Shown here: piece by piece, positions 23,126 to 36,200 of the stretch | How the letters are laid out: each line of letters opens with the position of its first letter | Numbering within the stretch: the stretch's first letter is position 1 | Assembly: GCA_013396655.1 (NCBI GenBank) | Contig: WBMV01003263.1 | Location: 253,609 to 317,608, forward strand | Length of the DNA: 64,000 nt | Reading direction: 5' to 3' | DNA from: Campylorhamphus procurvoides | Lineage: Eukaryota > Chordata > Aves > Passeriformes > Dendrocolaptidae | Translations under genes and position numbers: made by a program | The notes under the pieces: generated by a model | What the model was told of the DNA's origin: nothing | The model's database searches: none | Seen by the model: the letters and a program-made list of their open reading frames with translations, nothing else

Positions 23126-24943
23126 TTTTCTGCTTGTATCTGCCATTGCTGCTGTCAGAGTGCCTTGCTGAACTACTGGGTGGCCCCAGCTGTTCTGTAT
23201 ATTTTACCCCCACCCCTCCTCCAGGGAGTAAAAGCACAATTTGGCCCAATACTTGCTAGAAATGAACAGATTCGACTGCAGACTCCATGCGGTACATGCT
23301 GAGATGATTAAATAAGGACTATAAACTGTTGTAATAAAAGATTATGATTTGAAGTAGGGATAATCATCTTCGTTTTGTGGTAGGACAGCACCTATGGGGT
23401 CCTAGCCCATAACACCAATAAAAATGGTAACACAGAACATCCTTCCTGCACCTTTGCTTCTTTTGGGAGACAAAGTCCAGCTGAAAGCATTTTGAATGCT
23501 GGTTATTTGAAGGAAAGTATTTTTATTTCTAGCTTCTGCAATTAGAACAGTGAAATTTGAGTGGGAACATTTTTTTACCAGAGAAAAGCTTAGCCTACAA
23601 TTTAGTCTCAATTTATTTGGTTAGAAGAGCTGAACAACAAGGCTTCAGGGGGCATCCACTGGTTAGTAACCTCACAGTGAACTGTCTGCAGTGCTTCTAT
23701 TTTTTTAGCACTTGGCACCCCTCTTGTAAATCTACTATAGACCCCCTCAAGGACTTTCTATTGCCTCCTCTGCTTCGAACACCAAGGGAGAAGGAACCTC
23801 ACCCTGTTTATGAAATGGACACCAGCCTCACCCAATGGCCACATGCCAGTCTTTCCCTCTGAGGACCTGGGTTTGGGATCAGTGCATCTCTGAGCACCAG
23901 GTGAATCCTTTGTCTTCAAATCTGACCTTTCTTACTGTTTGGGTATTGCATACCCTTCATTATTAGCAGCGGCCCATTTAAAATAACTATTTCTCCATTT
24001 TTCACAGGGGCTAGGGATGAATTACTGTGAGCCATAAATGCAGTTAAGGTTTGCATGCTTGGCTCTGCCTGGAAGCTACTGTGAAAGCCAAACTCAGACC
24101 AAGCAGAAACGCCTCAGTATTGCCTCTGAGAGTTGGGGGAGTGGGCAATGGCTGCAATTGAGTCTATATGCAGTGTCTGGAAAGATTTTATGTCCAGCAA
24201 GCCACTTATTCTTATCCTGCTGTAGTATGTAACAATTAAAGATATTAATTAACACTTCTCTCAGCACTACATAAGGTCTGCATTATGGTGTGCATCTACA
24301 GCATGGGCTTCTGAGAGCAAAGACATTAGTGCCAGGATGCTCCTTGGTGACCTGCAGGGAGGGTACCCAGTCTTCACTCTTTGTCAGCTAGTGGGCTTTT
24401 TTGCTTTATACAGCCACTACAGATATGGGTCAGATTCTGATCTGGTAAAAATCCATGTAGCCTGACTCCAGTGGACCTTTTCCAGCTTGCACAAAGCGGG
24501 GAGCTGGGCCTGTGCACTCTCTGGCTGCTCTGAGCTAATGCTGCTGGCTGCCTTCAACGCTGTATTCTCCCCCTGCCATTAGTGGTACTATAATTAAGCT
24601 TCTGCCATCGTTTGCTGCCCTTTTCTACACATACACCCTCCCACATCTTTTGGAGGAATGTTCCCTTAGCAAAACAGTTTGCATGTCAATTGCTGATACA
24701 ACATTGTGTTCTCGATGCCATGAGGTTGTATTAGCACTTATATTTGTGTTCATAAGGGTTGCTTGCATACATAAAGCCTGTGAGCGTTTCAGAATTGGGG
24801 CCATAGTATGCAGTGTTACTGGGCAATAATCTTATGATGTAACCATAAACCTCGATTGTCTGTTTAATATCTCAGATGTTTCAATTTGCATTTCGTTAAA
24901 ACTTGGCAAAAGGTTATCAGCTCAGATCCAAAATTCTCACAAA
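23126..24943. other. spacer between the duplicated segments
   Basis: This non-coding DNA separates the two copies of the diverged direct repeat. A GC-richer part at about 23640-23880 carries a 101-codon plus-strand frame without a domain. The part from about 24600 to 24940 is AT-rich, with octamer-like TTTGCATGTCAAT near 24678 and AATTTGCATTTCG near 24884, and looks more like an enhancer-type sequence than coding DNA. Confidence 0.5.
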
Positions 24944-25115
24944 AATTGTTCTAATATGTAAAGTAAGTTTTGATTTATGGAGTGACAAAAATGTAAATTT
25001 CTAAGCATTTCAGTTTATTTTTTTGCCAAACTTTAGACTAAAATGACTTTTTTAAAGTGAAATGATTCTGGATGTAGTTATTTTCATGATTGTGGAGTAA
25101 AAGCCGTTGAGGATG
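24944..25115 (+). repeat. diverged direct duplication, copy 2
   Basis: This is the second copy of the segment at 22951-23125, in the same orientation about 1.99 kb downstream. It carries the shared GATTTATGGAGTG at about 24971-24983, followed by CAAAAATGTAAATTTCTA. Lower similarity extends through the T-rich tract and on to GATGTT near 25115. Sequence before either copy does not align, so the left boundary is sharp, whereas the right boundary fades. Confidence 0.65.
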
Positions 25116-26356
25116 TTAATTTAACTGCATTTACAAATAACTCTGGTAAAGAGCATTGCTTCCCAGGAAATGAATAAGGCATCTATACTGAGTTTATTAA
25201 GAGGAAGATGTATGTACAGAATATGATATTATTTTTTGTGGGGAACCAGGGTATAAGATAAACTATAAATACATTTAATACTCCCAAAAATATATATTAC
25301 TCTTGGTCTCCTCATGAAAGCTGTTTACCCTGTTCAGAGCAGTTCTGCATTATAAAATATGACATATGATTTTTGGGTAGCACTTGTTTAAAAGCGCACA
25401 GTACAAATATGTAATATTTCAAAGGAGACTTGTTTACCAATAGGAATACCTTTGACCATTGAGCAAAATACTAATTTCATGCTGTATTTACTGCTGGAAT
25501 ATCACTCAAAGTAACGCAGACTTCCAGTGTATATACATAGATTGATTTTGTAGAAGAAATGTGTAACAGCAGATTGCCTTTGATGGTATAAAATTTGAAC
25601 GCTGGGGTAGTCTCAGATTTGTAGGAGTTTGGAGAAGGAAAGAGCATCAACACCTCACATGAAAAATCCTCAGTTTGAATTCAGTTATCATATTTTCCTT
25701 TAAGATACACAGAAATATGATATTTCTTTCATAAATCCCTACTTTGTTGTTGTTTTATACATAAAACAGGCAATGAGGTCTCTTGTGTTTAATCATCTTA
25801 ATTAAAAGTGTGAATTTTGCCAGTTGCATCAGCTGGTCTATCATTTTCTATGGAAAGATTTCTGCTGTGAAATTGGTTTTAAATCTGGTTACCTTTTAAC
25901 ATTTGAAATCCCAGAAAAGTGTTTGGATTCTAAGAGAAAAATATAACCGATTAACTGTGCTTTTAATATTGGAAGGTTATTATTTAAATTTGATATTTTC
26001 CAACAAGTCTTCTAAAATACTTGTGAGGTGGGGTGCAAGGAATTCAGTGTACTTGTAGGCAAACTTCACTAGATAAAGCTTGAAATATCTCATGCAAGAA
26101 ATGTCAGCATTTCCAAATTCTTTTCCCCCAGCGAAACAAATTAAAAAAAAAATCAGAAAAGGAACATTTTCACACAGCAGGGAAAGGATTCTGAGGAGTT
26201 TTGAATGGGAAATGTCAAAACAGAAAGTGTAACTGTTTCAGTTTTCCATTTCTTTTCATTTTGATTCAAGATGAGATTTTTCATTTTGATTATCTCCATC
26301 ACAGAATGAAAGGCCTTTGTCAAAACTGCCAATTTCACATGAAAAAGTTTCAAGTT
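25116..26356. other. AT-rich non-coding DNA with a degenerate repeat-like block
   Basis: The stretch is strongly AT-rich and nearly CpG-free, with no ORF worth noting. In the last part TTTTCATTTTGATT occurs twice, at 26253-26266 and 26278-26291, 25 bases apart, in a block rich in AAATGTCAAAA/TTTTGA-type words from about 26200 to 26345. This looks like a fossil interspersed repeat, but I cannot assign a family. Confidence 0.5.
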
Positions 26357-27230
26357 CTAAAAATCACCTTTTTCCGGTGAGAAATCTTGTTGACTGTGGC
26401 AGCTGGACCAGCTCTGCCATGATGCTGAACTGCAACCAGCAGCTGTCCAGGACTCATGTGTGGGTTTTGGGGAGGCTCTGCTGGCCATCCTGGCCAGCTC
26501 TGCTCCTCTGCTGGGACGGCCTCCCAAAGGAGCCTGGTGAACTGAAGGGACCATCTGGCTTTGGGTGGGCTCAGGCAATGGCAGGTGCCAATGTGGCCCC
26601 ACAGCGTTTTGAAGGAAGGTGCAGGCAAGGAGAGGGAATGGGGTGTGGGAAGGCAGGTGGCCCCAACACATCCCCTTCATCAGGCCCACCCAGAGGTAAT
26701 GGGCAAGCAAGACTTGATGTGCTAGATGTGCTCCATCCTGTGTCCACAAACAACCCCATTTGAAAGGCATCCAGGACTGAAGACTCCCAGAATGAAGTTG
26801 ATCAGAGAGTTTCTCACAGACTTGTATGTCTGAAATGTCAGGCATTGTGCTGATGCTTTTGGGTTTGATGCATTCATATGTTTCAGCCATGGAGGAGTCA
26901 GTGAAGGACAAATCTGTGCGTTCCTCCCTCGCTCCCTCTGTCCCTTGCCTGCCTGCACCCGCACGTGCAGCAGAGCTGTCTTCTCCTCGCCACGTTGTTT
27001 GGCAGTTCTGGCAGAGCCAGGGCAGGCAGAGAAGTCTCAGGACAGACACTGCAGCTTCCTCCCCCATGGGAAGGCTGGAGCCCCTGCATGGTCCCCATGG
27101 TCCCCAGTCCAGCTGTACCCATAAGAAAGGGTATCTGTCCTCCGTAAGGGGACAGCTGTCCCATGCTTCTCCAGGGATGTCGACTGTATTTGGGGTCTGA
27201 AGGGGTACTCTGGTGGTGACAATGGGACAC
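26357..27230. other. GC-richer block with long overlapping ORFs on both strands
   Basis: The block is clearly richer in G and C than its neighbours. It holds the window's longest reading frame (236 codons, minus strand, 27067 down to 26357, true ATG) opposed by plus-strand frames of 148 and 124 codons. The minus product is rich in Trp, Pro, Ser and His with no domain, which is typical of chance translation of GC-rich DNA. Six CpGs fall between about 26917 and 26995. A non-coding exon or a small regulatory island remains possible. Confidence 0.45.
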
Positions 27231-30200
27231 CTTAGATTGCTTTCACCAGAAAGACTAGTTCCTTCAAATCTTTAAAGTGTGTGCATGTATACAACATGTC
27301 CCTGAAAGAAGGATGATATGTCATATGGAAACCAATTCCTTTGCTGTACAAGAACAGGATAGGGTTTAAAGACACAAGAGGTACTACAGCAAATAGGAAT
27401 GTAGGCTCTCAGTCCTTTAATTATCTATGTGTCTAATACGTCATTGATCTCATCAGGATGAATGACAAGATTTTAGTAAAATATATGACTGCAATTTGCA
27501 GGATGCTTTATAAAAGCAAAATTCCACTTTTTGTGACAGAAACCACAACTAAAATGTTCTCTGTATGCAAAAGGAAGAAAACCCCCCTTAACCTCTCTCA
27601 GTGTAAATTTCTGTTCAGTCTTCCCCCCCGCCCCCATAGCTGGACCACATTTAATTTTTCTTTTGCACTCTTGATACTGCATATACTGTATGTACTTTGT
27701 CACTGTTATCTGCCTAGGAAAAAAGTAAATATTTAAATACATAGATTTTTTTTACATTTATATATACTATTTAAATGTATCATATTTAAAAGTAAAAATA
27801 TGCTGGTGTTTTTTTCAATTGCCTTTAGTTGGAGCAGAAGTAAACAAAGGTTTTATTTTTAAATGTTTATAAGCCAGGCTTTCAGTTCTCACTATAAAGC
27901 TTATTTTTCTGTCTGAGTACATGTGTCTGAAGTTGCTAATTTTGCAGAACTTCCATCCTGGCAAAGTTTGGATGAGTTCAGCAGGTCTCAGGAGTGTTCC
28001 CCTAGGCTGTATTTGTATGTAGTTTTGAACATACCTAGGAAGTCTCACTCTAAACAGTATCATCATCAGTCAGCCTCCAAACCTTTTCCTATTAACAGTC
28101 CATACAGCTTAACTCCTCTTTAATGCATTGACTACATTTGATAATGCTCCTGCTTAACAACTGTCCAAACTGATAAACTCTGACTAGAGGTCTTTGTGTA
28201 ATATTCAGCCATGCTTTTATCAGTCCTCAATGCACATGGCACACCAAATTATTCTTTGCATTAGCATAAACTAAAGAAATGCAGTTTAAGAAACATCAGT
28301 ATGTTTCCCCTGTATTTGCATTAATTATAAGTACACCATACCCAAGTACTGATATAACTTTGCTCTATAGAAGCTTTCAAGTAAAACAGTATTTATTGTG
28401 AAAGATGATTACAGTTTCAATAACAACTCCTTCTTATTACTTAAAAAACATATATTTAGCTAGATACCATGAACACTAAGTTTAGTTCACTTGGCAGCAC
28501 TTTAACCAACACTTTTATAATCTTGTATTTAAAATCTCAAATAAGCCATAATTCACTGGCCATGCTGAGTAGTGACTGTATGCATCCTATGTTTTAGAAT
28601 AAAAGTATAAAATTACAGAGATATGATCAATTATTTAAAAAAATGTAAATGTAGTGAAATGGTGTAGAAGAGAACCACATTGGTCTTCATTACTCTGAAA
28701 ACAGAAATTGCTGGGAAGCAGGGGAAAAAGCAATCTGGAAAGAAATGGTTCCTGGGGAGAAATGGCTTTTCTACAAATGGCACTGAGTGAATTCAAAAGC
28801 AAGTGGATAACAAGGCATTTGTTAATAACAAGCCAGGGGTGTTTCATTCCCTTTCATTTCTCAAATTACAAATGTAAAGTAAATGTACTCTGTCTTATCA
28901 CAGGATTACTCACTGGAACCCATGTTTTTCATTGGGACTGAGAGTAGTGTATGTTGAGAGAGAGTCCCTCACTGCTGCAAGTGGCCACCCCTCCTGAGTC
29001 ACACGGGGAAACAAGAGGCATACACTTACATGATAGACCTTCTTTCACCTTCATCTCAAATGTTCTTCTACTGCCAAGAGTTGGAGGAGTTTGGGAAAAC
29101 ATGTTGCACTGTCTTGTTCAAATACAAGTTTTTTGGTTCTTCTTCTCGAAGGAAAGCACCTTTGAAGGAATCCTTCTTCTTCAAGTTCCTATAAAAAAGG
29201 GGATCTTACAAGTTGTGCTTGCAGGAGCTGGTGGATTCAACTGGGAGGTGGGACAGGTTGTCTGTGTTCTGTCAGTGACCCACTCGTGCTGCTGGCCAAG
29301 GGTGGTCAGAGGGGAGCAGAGCTGGGTTCTTTTAAAGCATCTCCTCCCAGTTGTCCTGGCTAGTTCAATTCACTCTGGAGCAGAACTGGGAAGAGTCCTA
29401 CCTCCACTGAGGAGGGATTAACACTCTCAGTTAACAACTTAGTTAGGGGTAAAGTCTCCCACAGAGCATTTAATCTGGATTTGTATATCTTGAGAGCAGA
29501 TAATGGATATGTGAAACTTACCTGGAGACACAGTTAATTAGTTTCAGAAATATGGGTAGGTGGAATAAAACAAAGCTTTCCTCTAAAAGAGAAATACTTG
29601 ATACTGGTCAAATAATAGGAGAAGCACATGCAGTCACCTGATAAACATAGGCCTTGATAAAAATGCAACATTTTGAAATTTTGGTTACCTTGGTGAGAAT
29701 TAGGAATGACATGAACAATTATATATGATATTTTGAAGCTTGTTTATAGGAATAAGCTAATATTTCAATATTTTGGGCTTATGATGTGGGTCGTGTCCCG
29801 TCCCCCCCTCCCGATTTCTTAAGAAATTGCTCCAAAGGAGCTGGGACCTCTTGAGAAAAGTGACCGCTCAAGACAAAGGCATTTTGGAGACAGTGCCCCA
29901 GGGATGGTCTTTATATACATTTCCCTTTAACCTGTTGTTGCCTTTTTTTTTCCTGTGTTCTTTCAGTTCTTCTGTTGGATGATAGGGATAGGGGACTACC
30001 TGGTAATCTTATTTTCTGTATTTTTTTACCACATTCAAAGGCAGTGGAAACTGTTGGCTGTCCTCAGCCAAATTGTTTGAAGAAGTACAGGCTCCAAGGA
30101 TAAATTATTTCCTACAAGTTTTGTTTAGAGCAGAAAGCCTCAGTCAGTTTAGAGAGATGGAGAGAATGTGGCATAAACATTCATGCTCCCATCAGAAGAT

Positions 30201-33200
30201 GAGCATGCCTGGGGATGTCATGCTGTACAGCCCAGGTACCTGTAACACTTGCCTAGCAGCTCACAGCCCAAGGCCCTCTGAGCTCAGGCTTTGTTACTTC
30301 CAATGGTTTTAGAAATGCATGGCAAACGTGTGCAGGCTGCACATTTGCTGTCACTTTGCTGCCGAAAGTGCTAGCCCTACTGTCCATCCCAGTCCCAGTC
30401 ATTGTGACAGCACCAGGATGTTCCCTGTGGAGCAGCTGAGTGACCCACTGTCCAAAAAGAGATTTTTTTTTTTGTCTAGGTTAGTCTGTAGCTTCATGAG
30501 ATTCTTGATCCAGTCCCTGAGACAGTTGTGTCAGTGTTGATGCAGGCCCAAGGGATGCACAAGATCCTGTGTCATGGTGGGGCTGCCCCTTTTCGTAACT
30601 CCTGCTCATCATGACACTGAATGCCAGGGCTCCCAGGGAGCTATTTGTTTGTTGTGTGGTTGCCTTGCCTTATTTCTGCTCCCATTTCAGTTAAAGCATT
30701 GTGAGTTACCAGAAAAGTCACTCAGCATCTTTGTTGCAAGCCTTTTGGGTGAACAGCAGCAGCTTTGCACTTGTGAATTTTCTTCTGTTCCTCCTAACCA
30801 TATTCTAATTTGGAGTTTTTTCATCTTTCTGTTTAACAGGAAAGATGCCTGCTCTAAAAATATAGAATATGGCTCCAGATCCCTGTTCTGAGAACAGCTG
30901 GTCACGTTCAAAATGAATGCCTAAAGAAAATAGCAAATTTGAAAAGAAATGTGAGTTTCTGAATTCTGGCAAGGGAAAGGCTGGCCTGAGGTAAGCCAGC
31001 CAATTCCTGGATGACTCCAGCGCCAGTGTAAGCGCCAGCACTTTTGCCTTCTCTCTTTCACTGCAGAGCTGGTGCTAAGGTTTCGGTTTCACGTAAACTG
31101 TTCCCCAAATGGTTAGTTCTGGAAATAACAGCCCAGTTCCAATGATGACACAGGTGACATTTACAAAATCAAAAACTGGGACAGTTCTGTAGTGACATTT
31201 TTAGGGTCTCAAAATATCCCTGCAAAAGACGAACGTATGCTTAAAAAAACATGCTGATGTCACTACTGCCAGTGTCTGCTTCAACAGCGATACATACATA
31301 CTTCCCTGAGCACAAGGTTTTTTCCAGTTGCTTGAGTTCAAAGTAAATTGTGTCATGAAACACCAAAAGTGCTGCTAACATTCATTCTGGTCTTGTCTGA
31401 ATCATGAGGCTGAACCAATTTAACTTAAATTAGTTCAGTAAACCAGCAGGACAAGCATGCAGAATCTCTTGGATTCCGTAAACTCATTATCTTTTAGCCC
31501 ATACGTTCGATTGGTATGTGATAGCTGGCCACAGTTAGGCTTTTAAATGTCACGTAGGCATTTGTGCACAAGGCTGCCTGGGTATGGAATCCCAGGGCTG
31601 CACAAGCCACCACGAGTGTGGGAATGCTGGCATGGAGAGGATGCCATGTGGGGGCTGCACTCCATGGGCCACCCTGCCCACCTCAGCTCCTGGTGTGAGC
31701 TGAGCTCAGGGCTTTGTTCTCTGCAAACGTGCAATAACTCTTGCTTATTTGGGAGGAATGTCTTGACCGCATGTTTTGCACCTAGGAAGAAATCAAACAT
31801 TTTTCAGTTTAGATGAGAGTGGAAAAACTTGTGAAAGAAACTTCTGAGTTGCCCACATGTCCTGTGGGGCCAGAACAATCTTGCTAAAAGAAATGTCAAC
31901 ATTCCTTTTGTTTTAAGTATCAGAAACTAAAATAGTTTTTCACACAGAGTCACAAGTCCCACTAATTAGAAGTGGAGGTTTCTTGTCTTGTCATCCAAAT
32001 ACAGTAAATCCTGGAGGCTCTGCTGTGTATACATTGCTTGGGACAATATGTTGGAGATAGGTATCTCTGCTAATGAAGTACACAACATGTTGCCTCAAGG
32101 ACCATAAGGTGCTCCCTGAGTGGAGATCGCTGAACTGTTGCAACAACCTGGTGAAAAAGGTGGGTCTTGCCCGATCTTGCAAGTAACCTCTGAGCTCAAA
32201 ATTCTTGGTGTGAATTACCTGGCATAATATGAAGCATATGGGGCAAGTTGGAGGCATCTTGCCAACGCTTTGGCCCTCTTTCCTTGGCAGGGCCAAGCAT
32301 GTGGAGGGGCCAGGGTATGAACAGCCAAGGAGGAATCCGTGCCACTCAGCAGTGAGCTGGGAGGGGCAGCAGGGCTCCCAGGCATTTGCAAACGTACTGA
32401 ACTCATTTTTCCAGATCCCTTAGCATAAGGACAACTGCTCAAAGTACTTTACAATGTTAAGTGTACACACCAAAAGGTGACAGGTACACAGAAGTAAATT
32501 GTAGGTATCTTAAACATACTGGCTCTACCCCCTGTTACAAAATGGCTTTTTCTGCTGATGGGTATTTCCTACAGTGTTTGTCAAACAGTAGGTTCATGGC
32601 TTAGTCAGGGACAAAGTTATTAAGGACATAAAACGCCATCTGGATGATGCTAATAAACATAAAACCTAACCTTCAGATACACTGCAGCAGTGACCAGACT
32701 GCACCAGACCAGATTACCCTTTGTGTTAAAATCTGAGCCCTGTACTAACCCTCGTGGCTGCCCAACGTCATATATTTTACTCTGAAAACCTAAAATGTGG
32801 CTATTGCAGTGAGACAACCAAGTGACCTATCCCTGACATCTCACTGGAACACTGTCTTAAAAGGACTGATTTCCTAGTAGAGTTTCTTTTTCAGTTTCTA
32901 AACAGTTGGTGGCTGCTTTTAAACTTTTATTTAGGATTTCTGTTTCTCAGTTTAGTTGGCAGTTCATGTGGCAAGGAAAAAAAAATTAAAACCCTCTTGC
33001 AAGCTGAAAACACCCAAACCTATCCTATAAATGCATTTTGCACTTGTTTTTGCATGAAAATTCTGGGATTTTCCATTCAAAATCTGTCCTGTAGGAATAA
33101 CCTAGCTATCACTTTACTCCCATAAGGTCTTGCCGAGTATATTATCGTAAGGAACAGGGAAGTCTATGCAGGCCTAACCCTAAGCTATTTAATATTAGAG

Positions 33201-36200
33201 GATTGTTCTCCTCTGCAGTAAGGCCTTGGTTTTCTTTCTATGACAGGACATAGTTTGTCAAATGGATTTGAGCTTATCACTAACACTTGCCATTGAAAGC
33301 TGGTATTTGCTGACAAACATAACACAGGCACTGTGGTTCATTGTTCTAAATACAACCAGTTTGCAGAGATGGCAGGTGAGAAGTGCTGGAAAAGGGCTGT
33401 CATTTCGGGTGCCCCAGGAGCTCTGCCCTCTACAAGGCTCCAGGGCAAGGTCTGGCACTGGCTGTGATGAGCAGTGCCATGCTCTGCGAGGACTTACACT
33501 GAAACCTGTGACTCAGCTTGCAGTCGGGTTCTCAGCCCTGTGGCAGCAGCATAAATAAGTATCTGCCTCTTTACCCGCCCAGGCTGAACTGAGCAGACCT
33601 CTAGACAAATGTAACTTCATGTGTTATTCAGTGCTATGAGACTGTGAGGAAGATGCACACATGAAGGTGTCCAAATCTGATGCCAGAACTAGTCAGATGC
33701 TTCCCAAATGAGCATGCACATGTGTGAGAATTGGAAATGTTACACTTAAAAAGGACAGAAAGTGAAGTTTGCTGTCTAATCAGAGGTTTTTCCATGCTGT
33801 CAGGCCGATTTGCAGCTTTGTGTATGGCGCATTAAAATAGACAGGACAATTGTAAGGTACCTGGAAGTCTACTTTAAGCTTGCAGCACAGTTCAGCAGTA
33901 GAGTGGTTAAATAGCTTTGCCACTGTCACTTGGTACTTGTCAAATAGTGTCATTTTTGGAAAAAAATAAATCACAAAATGCTATGAGCCTTGCTGTGCAA
34001 ACAGCAGCCAAACTTGACCACTTGGCAGCATTAGTACATGCCCACATGCCTGAGCAGAAACTCTGGCATGGGGAAATTGTAGCTAGAGGCACATGTATTA
34101 TCTTTTTCTCCCTTCTCTAGATAGGCTCAGTATTAGAAAAATGTTTTCTACAGGAGTAAAAGGTATTTCTACTGTGCCTGTATGGATACATGTGTAGGAT
34201 GCTATGTAGGGATAGTTCTGGGAGCAGGAGTGTGAGTAGCTGACTCTCACTTTGTGAAATGGTGTTGATGTTAATTATTCCTCTGCACTTCTACACCTCT
34301 GCTATGACCATCATTTAATGCTCACTGCAGATCATACTTCTGTTATGTAAGTTTAAAAGCATCCCCTCAATTCCCCTCAGAGAATTCAGATGCTGGATAT
34401 ACCTTCTCTCTGTCCCTTTGTTAATAACACTGCAGTGACATGAGCACCCCTCATCTCCACAGAGTAGATGAGCACAGATGAAGTTCTTATGAGGTCTTGA
34501 TCGGTTTTTTTGTCTCATAAAAATACACTGGAAGGACTTGCTGCCCCCAGCAGTGTTCAGTCTCAAAGGAAAGAAAGGGTGTGAGAGTTTTAAGCAAGAG
34601 CAGTGAGGGGAAGTTGGTGTCTTAGCACAGGGCACAAGTTTCCATCCGGATAAGTGTTCTTGGCTCACCTCCATCACCCAGTGTGGTGTTTGGTACGGTG
34701 CAGAAGCTCCAGACTGGGCTTCCCATCCCAGTGCAGTGACCCATGTGTGGAGAGAGAGCACTTGGTTTCTCCTCCCCAGGCCCCTCTTCTCTATCTCCTA
34801 CGCTCTGCATTTGGGATATGGGTTTTTTTTGCATATTTCTTGTCAGAGACATGAGGTGTAAATAAAGTGAAAATGCTCAGTCAGTAGCATGTGCTCAACT
34901 AAACCAATTTCTACTCATGAACTTTTAATACTAGTAAGACATTTGGTAAAAATCTTAATTTGGCTGAAGCCATTATGGGTGTATGACACTCGAATGAAAG
35001 TAGCATTTCTGGTTTTCATCCGATATATACTTTGGCTCAGATTTTACATTCCTTTTCAAGAATATATTGCCTCTAGTTGTCTCCATGTGTAGTGGATTTA
35101 GCTTCAGGTGGAAGAAAGTAGCAATTTTTGCAAACAAAAAAATTCAATTCTTATGAAAATTGGTTGCAATTTAATAATTCATAGAGTAAGATTCAGAACA
35201 AGAAACATCAGAATAAAACTTAACTAAATATTCACAGTTTGGGAATATCCATGTTTACTTGCTAACGCTTTTTGCAAAATAGGAGCCCAAATATAGGAAA
35301 TCTGTGCTATTATTCATTACAATTAAATGGGCTTTGGTTCTCAGAGACTTCTGCTGAAATCTGCACTCTGGTGAACAAGTCTGTGCTAGATTATTTAGTG
35401 TCTGCTATTAATAAATATTTCATTGTGGTGATGGAAAATATTTCTTTTGCTTTGTGATACAAGCCCATTTTTTGCATCCTGAAGGAAATTTAAGGCCATT
35501 TTTTTTCTTTCTTTTTCCCTGGGATAGGACTTTCATGCACAGGCAGCTGCTGATCTGATTTAGCAGTTTATATTCAAGTTAGTTGGCTGGGGTGATTGAG
35601 ACAATGTGGTAGGCTGGGAAAAGCAAATGGAAGAAATGATAAGGAGCCCAAATCATCCTTGGGAAACTGTCCCTTCCTTCAATGATACTGAGATGCTGCT
35701 GAATTCAGACAAGGCTCGTGTCATTTAAGACAGGGTTTCAGATGGAAAGGCCTTTTCAGTCAATAGTCTTTTTAAGGCCAATGGAAAACAAGTGAGTTTT
35801 CCAAAAGCCATTTTTCAATGGGAATATTCTTTTGCCAGAGATACCATGAGCAATAATTTCCTGCCACCACAATGGGACTCTATTGTGTATCAGAGAATTG
35901 AGATGAAGGAGGAAACCTGTCCAAAGCATTTTTGAGTTTCACCATACAGCATTGGGAAAGCAGGGAAACTTCTGACAAAAACATATTTTATTTTTTTTTC
36001 TCTTTTTTATCAAAACATCCATGGGGAGATACAGAGGCAGGAAGGGAGATGCTGGGAAAGAAGGGACAGCCAATAGGTTTCCTGACCAGATCAGCTTCCT
36101 TGGCTGGAGGACCAGAAGTCCTCTGTCCTGAGGACTTGCTGATTTTCCCTTTTTATGCCTGATGAATTCAGTGGGCCACAGCAAGGGTATGGACCCCGTG

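Noticed and set aside
27700..27810. AT-rich inverted-repeat-like block suggestive of an origin or attachment region
   Set aside because: The stems are imperfect and explained by low-complexity AT composition; nothing specific supports a function.
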